The notes under the pieces are model-generated. The model saw only the letters and a program-made list of their open reading frames with translations, had not been told where the DNA came from and did no database searches. Shown here in pieces: positions 55,447 to 64,000 of a stretch of DNA of 64,000 nt. Positions within the stretch are counted from its first letter, which is position 1; every line of letters starts with the position of its first letter. Made by a program: the position numbers and the translations under genes. This DNA comes from Methylobacterium sp. J-090 (lineage in GTDB: Bacteria > Pseudomonadota > Alphaproteobacteria > Rhizobiales > Beijerinckiaceae): NCBI RefSeq assembly GCF_022829345.1, contig NZ_JAKSXV010000082.1:62001-126000 (forward strand). Reading direction: 5' to 3'.

Positions 55447-55734
55447 ATGAAGTTCCGTCCGCTGCACGACCGTGTCGTCGTTCGCCGTATCGAAGGCGAA
55501 GAGAAGACCAAGGGGGGCATCATCATCCCCGACACCGCCAAGGAGAAGCCGCAAGAGGGCGAGATCGTCGCCGTCGGCCCGGGTGCCCGTGACGAGGCCG
55601 GCCGCATCAACCCGCTCGACGTCAAGGCCGGCGATCGCGTGCTGTTCGGCAAGTGGTCCGGCACCGAGGTCAAGATCGACGGTCAGGATCTCCTGATCAT
55701 GAAGGAATCCGACATCATGGGCGTCGTCGCGTAA
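55447..55734 (+). CDS. groES: Co-chaperonin GroES
   Basis: A 95-aa lid protein that caps GroEL and releases folded client. It has the family start [16 protein letters not shown], the mobile loop [18 protein letters not shown], and ends with ESDIMGVV. The ATG at 55447 has an AGAGGG site. It is under CIRCE/sigma-32 control and precedes groEL by 95 bases. Confidence 0.98.
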   Translation: MKFRPLHDRVVVRRIEGEEKTKGGIIIPDTAKEKPQEGEIVAVGPGARDEAGRINPLDVKAGDRVLFGKWSGTEVKIDGQDLLIMKESDIMGVVA

Positions 55735-55793
55735 AGCGAGGCCTGCCCTCTTCCTTCGTCCCCTACCCGAGCCCTTCGAGCGCGCTTCTCTGA

Positions 55794-57473
<1,680 letters not shown>

Positions 57474-57518
57474 GAAGTCCAAGCGCTCAGGACCGTCCTC
57501 GGAAAGTCCTTTCTGGAA

Positions 57519-57618
57519 GTCCGGGCTCGCTCAGGCGGGCCCGGACGGCAGCGGGGTTCTCGAGGAATGTCCGTCTCATCACGACGGGGAAGGGGTCGCC
57601 GAATGGCGGCCCCTTTTT
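57519..57618 (+). terminator. Tandem hairpins downstream of groEL
   Basis: The second hairpin (57590-57600 pairs with 57605-57615, one G-T pair) is followed by TTT and is a good intrinsic terminator. The first (57519-57526 with 57539-57546, an 8-bp perfect stem and 12-base loop) has no T-run. Together they span about 45 to 145 bases after the groEL stop. Confidence 0.8.
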
Positions 57619-57735
57619 CGTGGAATGCCGATTCCATCGAGTCCGAAGCATCGGTTCGACGGGGCGCGGCGGAGCCGGGGGTCGGAACGTCGTCCGGATC
57701 GACCGGGGCCGCCTCCGGGCGGTCGCGGTAGCCGA

Positions 57736-58218
57736 TCAGTCCCCGATCTTGCGCTTGACCTTGCGGGGGCGCGGATCGTGATTCTTTCCGTCCCAACGCG
57801 CGGTGAAGGCGGGACTCCCGATGGCACGGACCGCCGGAGCGGCGGCCGAGGGTGACGGACGGGCTGTCTTGGGGATCTCTCCACCGGTGGACGGTCCGGC
57901 ACCCCCCGCCAGCGCCACGACCTGGCGCCGCAGCCAATGGGCCGGAGCCGTCCTCCCGTCGGGATGACGCGGATCGAAGCGGGCCACGAGACTCCGCGCC
58001 TCGGCCTCGGCGAGGTCATCGACCACGAGGGTGAACACCTCGTGTCCGAGAACCTCATACACCCGCCGCAAACCGGCCAGGGGGAGCGTCTTCGTCTTCA
58101 ACTGCCGGACCACGAGGGTGCGAGCGGCCCTGGCGGCCTCTCCTCCGATGTCGGGAAACGCGTCCGGCGCCGATAGGATCGCCTTGAGGATCGCGAGGCC
58201 ATCCAGATCAAGCGGCAC
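57736..58218 (-). CDS. Small protein translationally coupled to the ParA-like gene
   Basis: A 160-aa protein with no family I recognise. Residues 1-90 look like a helical domain (LDLDGLAILKAILSAPDAFP, VVRQLKTKTLPLAGLRRVYEVLG), then a Pro/Gly/Ala/Ser-rich linker and a basic tail (PRPRKVKRKIGD). The start overlaps the end of the ParA-like gene by 11 bases, which implies coupled translation. In ParA systems a second protein often binds the ATPase or DNA; here the basic tail could contact DNA or the ATPase, but this is inference. Confidence 0.7.
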   Translation of the reverse strand: MPLDLDGLAILKAILSAPDAFPDIGGEAARAARTLVVRQLKTKTLPLAGLRRVYEVLGHEVFTLVVDDLAEAEARSLVARFDPRHPDGRTAPAHWLRRQVVALAGGAGPSTGGEIPKTARPSPSAAAPAVRAIGSPAFTARWDGKNHDPRPRKVKRKIGD

Positions 58219-59101
58219 GGAAGATGTCCTTCACTTCCTCGATCAGCGGGACGAGGATGGTGGAGACGTGTGCCCCGTACTTGGCCGAGAAGGTCGGCGG
58301 TACGGCGCGCGGCATCAGCGCTTCCGCCAGGGAGGCGGCCTGCGGAATCCGTGTGGCGAGGAGGCGGAACCCGGCATCGCCCGATACCGCCTCGGCCTCC
58401 AGCCGCGCGAGGACGTGCTGGTGCTGCCGAACCTGCTGCTGAAAGCGCGTCACCAGGACGTGCGGCGGACGCCGGGGTGCGACGCCATCCTCGTCCCGCC
58501 CCTGCCCCCAGACGATCTGGACGAAGGCATCCAGGCCATAGGTGGAGAGATAGTCCGGGATCGAGGCGACGAGCACGAGGTCGGCGCCGCGGATGGCGAC
58601 TTCGGTCATCGGCGAGAGACCGGGCGCGCAATCGAACAGCACAAAATCGTAGTCCTGCGCCAGGGGGCGGAACTCGTTCGTGAAGATCCTGCGCAGCTTG
58701 GCGTCGATCCCCTGCATCGACAGGTTCCGGGCGGTCAGCGCGTAGAGGACCTCCCGTTCGACCAGGCGCAGATGTGGCCCCGCGGGCAGCAGGGAAAGGG
58801 CGAGGGGCTCACCCCGATGTGTCGTCACGCTCACGCCGGCACGGATGCGGGGCTGGAGCAGGGGTTTCTCGCGGGCGATCAGCTTGAGGGCGAGGTAGGC
58901 TTCCAGGGTTCGCCCATGCGCGATCAAACCGGCCAGCAAGGCCTCGCCCGCGAGGCAGACCGATACGCTCGCCTGCGGATCGAGGTCGACGACGAGCACG
59001 CGGGCACCGTCGGCGGCCAGGGCCTCGGCCAGCATGATGAACGTCGTGGTCAAGCCCACGCCGCCCTTCATGTTGGCCACCGCGATCAGCTTTCCGGTCA
59101 T
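58208..59101 (-). CDS. ParA-like ATPase with Walker A lysine replaced
   Basis: A 297-aa SIMIBI-class P-loop protein. The N terminus reads NMKGGVGLTTT: the deviant signature lysine (Lys12) is intact, but the invariant P-loop lysine is Leu17. VLVVDLDPQAS (about 35-45) and FDCAPGLSP (about 155-163) are the Walker A' and B segments. Such proteins move or position cargo on nucleoid or membrane. The Lys17 change should weaken nucleotide binding or hydrolysis unless compensated. It is not next to parB, chromosome origin or partition sites, and instead precedes the small basic protein gene. Confidence 0.85.
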   Translation of the reverse strand: MTGKLIAVANMKGGVGLTTTFIMLAEALAADGARVLVVDLDPQASVSVCLAGEALLAGLIAHGRTLEAYLALKLIAREKPLLQPRIRAGVSVTTHRGEPLALSLLPAGPHLRLVEREVLYALTARNLSMQGIDAKLRRIFTNEFRPLAQDYDFVLFDCAPGLSPMTEVAIRGADLVLVASIPDYLSTYGLDAFVQIVWGQGRDEDGVAPRRPPHVLVTRFQQQVRQHQHVLARLEAEAVSGDAGFRLLATRIPQAASLAEALMPRAVPPTFSAKYGAHVSTILVPLIEEVKDIFRAA

Positions 59102-59312
59102 GTCCCGCGACCCATCCCGCGCTCGTCCCCTCGGACCCGGTCTGCTCTTCTGACGTTCGAGCTTTATCCGGTTTCGAAGCGACTACGTAGGCTAACGCGT
59201 GGGACGAGTCTTAGCTGATCAGTCCAGGCGGGAGATAATCCTTGTGTACATCAAATCCCGATCGCGTCGCCCGCGGACCCGCGTCCGAACCGACGGGACG
59301 GTCTGGCCCCCG

Positions 59313-59945
59313 TCAGCGCCCGAAGATGCCCTTGAGGAACTGGGCCGTCCGGTTGCGCTTCTTCTTGCGCTCCAGCTCGGCCGCGTCCTTGACCCAGGCG
59401 ACCTGTACCACCCGGCGTTCGCCCTCGAACGGCTCGTGGCCGTGCCAGGACTTATCGGACCGCAGGAAGGCGAACATCGTGCCCATCGTGGGCGGCACCT
59501 CGACGGCGAAGGGCTCGTAGTTCTTGCCGTCGTAGAGCACGCGCAGGCGACCGGCGGCGGGCGCGTCCCAGGCGTCGTTCATGTAGACCAGCAGGGTCAT
59601 CACCTTCGACGGGCCATCCGTATGGATCGAGCCATATTTCGGCTGGCTCTTCTTCATGATGGTGGTCAGGCGCGGGCACGAGACGAGGTCGAGGCCGAAC
59701 TTCTCGCCGAGGATGCGCGAAAACTCGTCGCTCTCCAGTTCGTCGATGAGCGCCTTGAACCGACCTTTGAGCGCGACCTCGTCGACGGTGAGGTAGCCGG
59801 GCTTGGCGATGGCGGGGAAGTCTCGGGCGATCTCGTCGATGGCCGAACGGTCGAGGACATCGGTGCCGAGGAAGAACGTGTAGGGTTCGCGCGACAGGGG
59901 AGCGGCGCGCACGGCCTCGAGGTTGAGGATCGAAAGTCCAGACAT
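59313..59945 (-). CDS. 2-oxoglutarate/Fe(II)-dependent dioxygenase family protein
   Basis: A 210-aa protein with the double-stranded beta-helix signature: HTD at 108-110, a distal His in SWHGHEPF (168 or 170) and a basic 2-oxoglutarate ligand in EGERRVV (about 177-178). Such enzymes hydroxylate proteins, sugars or small molecules; P4H-like and PKHD-type subfamilies are possible. The C-terminal tail is basic. The ATG at 59945 is preceded by GGGGAG with short spacing; an ATG at 59975 is an alternative. A small exported protein gene is divergently transcribed about 175 bases away. Confidence 0.82.
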   Translation of the reverse strand: MSGLSILNLEAVRAAPLSREPYTFFLGTDVLDRSAIDEIARDFPAIAKPGYLTVDEVALKGRFKALIDELESDEFSRILGEKFGLDLVSCPRLTTIMKKSQPKYGSIHTDGPSKVMTLLVYMNDAWDAPAAGRLRVLYDGKNYEPFAVEVPPTMGTMFAFLRSDKSWHGHEPFEGERRVVQVAWVKDAAELERKKKRNRTAQFLKGIFGR

Positions 59946-60118
59946 GGCTCCCCCTGTACCGTTCCGTACACTCATCGGCGCCGGTTGGCGCAACAGCCGG
60001 TGGATAGAGCGCCGGATTGCGGCAAGTGAACGGCAAGGGAGGGTGCGGCCCTTTTCGCGCCCCGTGGAAACTGCCATGCTTGGTCGATCGGAACCATTCT
60101 GAACGGCGCCCCGCCATC

Positions 60119-60406
60119 GTGACGAGATGTTTCGCCCTCGCCCTCTGCGTCGTCCTGGCGACGCCCGCGAGCGCCCAGACCACCAGCCGCATGACCTGCG
60201 CCGACGCCATGGCGCTGGTGAAACGCCAGGGGGCGATCCTCCTCGATACCGGCAACCAGACCTTCCAGCGCTTCGTGCGCGACCGCAGCTTCTGCGAACT
60301 CACCGAAATCGCGGACCTGCGCTTCGTGCCGACCCGCGACAACCCCGAATGCCCCATCGGTTACCGCTGCCGCGAGCCCGATTACGGCGACTGGAACTGG
60401 CAATAG
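60119..60406 (+). CDS. Small exported cysteine-containing protein
   Basis: A 95-aa product with a clean signal peptide (VTRCFALALCVVLATPASA-Q) followed by about 76 residues with four cysteines (in MTCAD, SFCEL, PECPIG and YRCRE), so two disulfides are possible in the periplasm. I do not recognise a named family, although short proteins of this pattern recur in Methylobacteriaceae. The GTG start is the only good one in frame. Confidence 0.7.
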   Translation: MTRCFALALCVVLATPASAQTTSRMTCADAMALVKRQGAILLDTGNQTFQRFVRDRSFCELTEIADLRFVPTRDNPECPIGYRCREPDYGDWNWQ

Positions 60407-60541
60407 CGCGACCCGGCCAGGATTTTCGTCCCCGGGTGAGCCAGCCCGGCCACGATCTCGCCACGACCCGCCGTCACTCCCGCACCCCTGCATTCCGCCG
60501 AAACGCGCGGGCCTGAAGACCATCACGGGGAGAAGACGCAC

Positions 60542-62644
60542 GTGGCCGTATTGAGGACGGGCCTCGGCCTGCAGGCCGCAGTGACGGCGGTGTTCGCCCT
60601 CGTCCTGCTGGCGTTTCCCGGGGAGGCGTCACCCCCGCTCTACGTTTCCTTAAGCGGTCTCGCCATGGCGGGCATCCTGCTCGCCTCGGGCAAGATCTCG
60701 GCCTACCTGAAGATCTTCATCTCGGTCTACGGCGGCGGATATCTGCTGTTCTCCGGAGCCAAGCTGCTGGCGGCCCTGGGGATGCTGCCCCCGACCCTGG
60801 CCGCCCTGCTGCCGCCGGCCTTCGCCGCCACGGGCGCCGTGGTGTTCGCCGCCATCGTGCTCGGCATCTCGCACCTGAAGCCGATCCGGGCGATCACCCT
60901 CATCGCCGATCCCTACTTCGCGAACAGCGACGCGCCGACCCGCGAGATCGGCCTGTTCCGCTGGTTTGGCCGAACCGAAGGCCAGATCGGGCAGCGCCTC
61001 GTGGCGCTCTCCATCTTCGTCAGCTTCGCCGACGTCGCCCTGACCCTGCGGTTCAACTTCTGGTATCGCGATCTCTTCAATGCGATCCAGGAATACAACC
61101 TCGACGCGTTCTGGTACCAGATCCTGTGGATCTTCGTGCCGCTGGCGATCCTCAACGTCTGCATCGGGATGTTCGACCTGTTCGTCGACCAGTCCCTGCA
61201 CATCCGCTGGCGCACGTGGCTGACGCGCAGTTTCTACCAGCGCTGGCTCGGCGACGGCACGCATTACCGGATCCCCTTCACCGACGAGCACGCCGACAAC
61301 CCGGATCAGCGCATCCAGGCGGACGTCAACGCCTTCATCTCGCAGACGGCGAGCCTGTCGACCCGACTCCTGTCGCAGGCGGCTCAGCTCGTCTCGTTCA
61401 TGGTCATTCTGTGGACGCTGTCACGCGACTTCGTTCTGCCGTTCACCGATACCGTCGTGCCGGGTTTCCTCGTCTGGGCGGTGATCGCCTACGCCGTGGT
61501 CGGCACCTGGCTCGCCCACATCATCGGGCGCCCCCTTATCGGGCTCGACTTCCGGCAGGAGCGGGTCGAGGCGGATTTCCGCTTCTCCCTCGCCCGCAGC
61601 CGCATCTACGGCGAGCAGATCGCCCTCCTGCGCGGCGAGCATGCCGAGACCGTGCGACTCCGGTCGCTGTTCGACGCGATCATCGAAAACTACGTGCAGA
61701 TCATCTTCCGGCGCATCAAGCTCATCGCCTTCTCGTTCGGATACACCCAGGCGAGCACCATCGTGCCCCTCGTCATTGCCGCGCCGTCGTACTTCGCGAA
61801 GAAGATCACCTTCGGCGCCCTGCAGCAGACCATCAACGCCTTCAGCAACGTGCAGTCGTCGCTGTCGTTCTTCATCAACGCCTACACCACCATCGCGGCC
61901 TACAAGGCCAACACCAACCGCCTGTCCTCGTTCAAGCGGGCGATGACCAAGGCCGAGGCCATGGCGGGCGCCGGCTACGGTCTGGCCCAATCCAACGCGT
62001 CGGGAAGCGACGTCACGGCCGAGAACATCACCCTAGGGTTGCCCGACGGCCGCGAGATCGTGAGCGCCGACCGCTTCACCCTGACGCGCGGCGGCGCCAC
62101 CCTGGTCACGGGTCCGTCGGGCTCGGGCAAGTCGACCCTGTTCCGGGCCATCGCCGGCATTTGGCCGTTCGGCAAGGGGCGGATCGCGGTGCCGCCGGGC
62201 CAGTCGGCCCTGGTGCTGCCGCAGCGGCCCTACATTCCCCTCGGCACCCTGCGCGGAGCCGTGGTCTATCCGGCCACCACCGACCAGTTCTCGGACGACG
62301 CGATCCGCGAGGCCCTGGTGGCGGCGCAACTGCCGCAGCTCACTGAGCGTCTCGACGAGGTCGATGCCTGGGATCAGCGCCTGTCGGGCGGTGAGCAGCA
62401 ACGCCTCGCCATCGCCCGCGCGGTGCTGGCCAAGCCGCAATGGCTGTTCCTCGACGAATCCACCGCGGCCCTCGACGAGCCGAGCGAGGCCGACCTCTAC
62501 CGGATGCTGCGGGAGCGCCTGCCCGAGACCACCATCGTCTCCATCGGCCACCGTTCGACCCTGCATGCGCTGCACGACCGACGCATCGACATGAAGGCCG
62601 GCGCCGACGGCCGGTTCGTGCCGAGTCCGGTGACCACCGGATAG
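60542..62644 (+). CDS. SbmA/BacA-like ABC transporter with extra N-terminal membrane domain
   Basis: A 700-aa fused permease-ATPase. The central domain (about 120-430) is the SbmA/BacA-like fold found in YddA and Rv1819c (GLFRWFGRTEGQIGQRLVAL, FRFNFWYRDLFNAIQEYN), and the C-terminal ATPase has Walker A GPSGSGKST, signature LSGGEQQRLAIARA and Walker B WLFLDESTAALDE. Before it lies an extra 100-120 residues with about four membrane helices, beyond the usual six-helix core. The GTG start has a GGGGAG site. Homologues import or move peptides or very-long-chain fatty acids. Confidence 0.9.
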   Translation: MAVLRTGLGLQAAVTAVFALVLLAFPGEASPPLYVSLSGLAMAGILLASGKISAYLKIFISVYGGGYLLFSGAKLLAALGMLPPTLAALLPPAFAATGAVVFAAIVLGISHLKPIRAITLIADPYFANSDAPTREIGLFRWFGRTEGQIGQRLVALSIFVSFADVALTLRFNFWYRDLFNAIQEYNLDAFWYQILWIFVPLAILNVCIGMFDLFVDQSLHIRWRTWLTRSFYQRWLGDGTHYRIPFTDEHADNPDQRIQADVNAFISQTASLSTRLLSQAAQLVSFMVILWTLSRDFVLPFTDTVVPGFLVWAVIAYAVVGTWLAHIIGRPLIGLDFRQERVEADFRFSLARSRIYGEQIALLRGEHAETVRLRSLFDAIIENYVQIIFRRIKLIAFSFGYTQASTIVPLVIAAPSYFAKKITFGALQQTINAFSNVQSSLSFFINAYTTIAAYKANTNRLSSFKRAMTKAEAMAGAGYGLAQSNASGSDVTAENITLGLPDGREIVSADRFTLTRGGATLVTGPSGSGKSTLFRAIAGIWPFGKGRIAVPPGQSALVLPQRPYIPLGTLRGAVVYPATTDQFSDDAIREALVAAQLPQLTERLDEVDAWDQRLSGGEQQRLAIARAVLAKPQWLFLDESTAALDEPSEADLYRMLRERLPETTIVSIGHRSTLHALHDRRIDMKAGADGRFVPSPVTTG

Positions 62645-62651
62645 AGCGGAC

Positions 62652-63368
62652 CTATCGCAGAAAACTCACGGCGATGGGGGCGAGCATCGCCGTGAGGAAG
62701 GCGTTGAGCCCCAGCGCGATGCCGGCGAAGGCGCCCGCCACCACATCGACCTGGAAGGCGCGGGCCGTGCCGACCCCGTGGGCGGCGAGGCCGGCGGCGA
62801 AACCCCGCGCCCGCATGTCGCGGATGCGCAGGGCGTTCATGAGCGGCGTGACCAGGATGCCCCCGGTCATGCCCGTGAGCATGACGAGGACGGCGGCGAG
62901 CGTCGGGTCTCCGCCCAGGGTCTGGGCGATGCCCATGGCGACGCCCGTGGTGACGGATTTCGGCGCCAGGGACACGATCACCGCGCGCGGCACCCCGAGG
63001 AGGTGGCCGAGGGTGAGGGCCGAGGACAGGGCGACCACGGAGCCGACGAGGAGCGCCGCCAGCATCGGCGCGAGCGCGCGCAGGACCGTGGCGCGGTGCT
63101 CGTAGAGCGGGAATGCCAGGGCCACGGTGGCGGGCCCGAGGAGAAAGTGCACGAACTGCGCGCCCTCGAAATAGGTGGCGTAGGGTGTGTGCGTCACCTC
63201 CAGCACCGCGGCCGTGAGGGCGATGGCGACCAGCACCGGGTTGGCCAGGGGATGCCGGTTCGTCGCCGTGGCGATCCGGTCGGCGACCACGTAGGCCACC
63301 AGGGTCACGGTGAGCCACAGGAGCGGGGTCCGGGACAGGTAGACCCACACGGCGAAATCGCCGGTCAC
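62652..63368 (-). CDS. lrgB: LrgB family membrane protein
   Basis: A 238-aa multi-pass protein of the LrgB/CidB family, with PLLWLTVTLVAYVVAD, the conserved LLGPATVALAFPLYEH and the SLAPKSVTTGVAMGI segment. LrgAB/CidAB affect murein hydrolase activity and, in several bacteria, pyruvate or glycolate export. The GTG start overlaps the lrgA stop (GTGA); a longer in-frame ATG at 63392 is less likely. Confidence 0.92.
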   Translation of the reverse strand: MTGDFAVWVYLSRTPLLWLTVTLVAYVVADRIATATNRHPLANPVLVAIALTAAVLEVTHTPYATYFEGAQFVHFLLGPATVALAFPLYEHRATVLRALAPMLAALLVGSVVALSSALTLGHLLGVPRAVIVSLAPKSVTTGVAMGIAQTLGGDPTLAAVLVMLTGMTGGILVTPLMNALRIRDMRARGFAAGLAAHGVGTARAFQVDVVAGAFAGIALGLNAFLTAMLAPIAVSFLR

Positions 63369-63760
63369 GCCCCCTCCCCAGACCGCATCCAACGCGACAC
63401 CCAGACGAAGGTGAGGGCCGTGGCGGCGAGCGTCGTCAGGGTGGAGACCACGACGATGACGGCGAGGGCCGCCCCGTGCACGGCGAGCACGTCGAGGCGC
63501 CCGACGATGCCGGCCCCCGCCGGGACGAACATCAGGGAGAGGTTGGCGAGAAGTCCGCGCCCGGCACCCTCGAGCTGCCCGTCGACGAGGGGTGGCGGCA
63601 GGAGGCGGGCGGCGACGCGGGCGTAGCGGTCGCGGACGACGAGGAACACCAGCAGCAGGGCCATGCCGATGACGGGGCCGGGCACCGGCACTCCGGTGGC
63701 GCGGGCCAGCGCCTCGCCGAGGAGCTGGGCGGCGAGGATCAGGGTCAGGCCGACGATCAT
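63365..63760 (-). CDS. lrgA: CidA/LrgA family membrane protein
   Basis: A 131-aa, four-helix holin-like partner of LrgB, with the family segments LILAAQLLGEALARATGVPVPGPVIGMALL and LLANLSLMFVPAGAGIV. Its start overlaps the end of the TerB-like gene (ATGA), and its stop overlaps the lrgB start, so the three are probably translated in series. In plants the fused homologue exports glycolate, which may be relevant to the glcEF genes nearby. Confidence 0.92.
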   Translation of the reverse strand: MIVGLTLILAAQLLGEALARATGVPVPGPVIGMALLLVFLVVRDRYARVAARLLPPPLVDGQLEGAGRGLLANLSLMFVPAGAGIVGRLDVLAVHGAALAVIVVVSTLTTLAATALTFVWVSRWMRSGEGA

Positions 63761-64000
63761 GCGCCGCGCCCTAACGGCTCAGCCGCGAGGGGATCTCCGG
63801 CGCGGGCCCTGGCGATGCCGGCCTCGTCGAAACCGAGCAATCCGCCGAGGCGCCAGACCAGGGCCTCCTCGAACTCGTGGACCTCGCCATCGGCCCCGGC
63901 CACGGACCAGGCCATGGCGAGCAGCCGCGCCTTCTGGTCGTGCCCGGCCTCGTGCCCGATCATCTCGACGAGGGCCGCCATGTCCCGGGTCTGCGCGTCG
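63757..64000 (-). CDS. TerB-like domain protein (5' end outside window)
   Basis: The C-terminal ~80 residues of a TerB-family (tellurite-resistance/DUF-type) protein: MIGHEAGHDQKARLLAMAWSVAGADGEVHEFEEALVWRLGGLLGF is the typical acidic, helical core. The reading frame stays open to the end of the window, so the true start probably lies beyond it; the visible ATG at 63981 is inside the domain. Its stop overlaps the lrgA start (ATGA). Confidence 0.8.
   Translation of the reverse strand, partial: DAQTRDMAALVEMIGHEAGHDQKARLLAMAWSVAGADGEVHEFEEALVWRLGGLLGFDEAGIARARAGDPLAAEPLGRGA

Overview
This 64 kb window is a high-GC chromosomal segment of an alphaproteobacterium in the Hyphomicrobiales, most like the Methylobacterium/Methylorubrum group. 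The evidence is the strong GC bias at third codon positions, frequent GTG starts, and alphaproteobacterial gene sets: lptF-lptG-lptD-pdxA-rsmA, fumC-DUF4169-RHH, hflKC-degP, DUF952-pyrD, SspB and groESL under CIRCE. Most of it is core genome. I see no insertion sequence, prophage block, CRISPR array, rRNA or tRNA.

Layout. 1-7 kb: the 3' end of thioredoxin reductase, a LysR regulator, the methionine sulfoxide reductase subunit MsrP, and a minus-strand run pepA > membrane protein > acyl-CoA synthetase. 7-14 kb: a plus-strand LPS-transport run lptF-lptG-lptD followed by pdxA-rsmA. 14-17 kb: an animal-type heme peroxidase with an RTX-like tail, followed by about 900 bp of non-coding, locally AT-rich DNA. 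17-20 kb: a Tim44-like protein, a histidine kinase with a LOV-like PAS domain that lacks the photoactive cysteine, and an S24/LexA-like repressor. 20-27 kb: DUF952-pyrD, an FdhF/YdeP-type molybdoenzyme with a coupled small winged-helix-like protein, an Old Yellow Enzyme and a CitE-like CoA ester lyase.

27-33 kb: an FtrABCD-like ferrous iron uptake operon (order A-B-D-C) with csaA attached, then MATE and DUF971 genes. 33-46 kb: moaA, a beta-hydroxyacid dehydrogenase, miaA, serB, degP, hflC-hflK, folA-thyA, a CPBP protease, sspB and a cytochrome P450. 46-54 kb: fumC with two small conserved genes, an AraC regulator, a metallo-beta-lactamase-fold enzyme, glycolate oxidase subunits GlcF and GlcE without GlcD, and a polysaccharide flippase. 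54-64 kb: a CorA transporter, groES-groEL, a ParA-like ATPase with a broken Walker A lysine and an overlapping partner gene, a 2OG-Fe(II) oxygenase, a small exported protein, an SbmA/BacA-type ABC transporter with an extra N-terminal membrane module, and a terB-lrgA-lrgB run cut by the window edge.

Functional themes are envelope building and quality control (LptFGD, HflKC, DegP, flippase, BacA-like ABC, LrgAB), redox and oxidative repair (TrxB, MsrP, peroxidase, OYE), iron uptake, and carbon handling (GlcEF, CoA lyase, FumC, FadD). The strongest candidates for something undescribed are the lysine-less ParA with its coupled partner, the cysteine-less LOV-like kinase beside an S24 repressor, and the RTX-tailed peroxidase.
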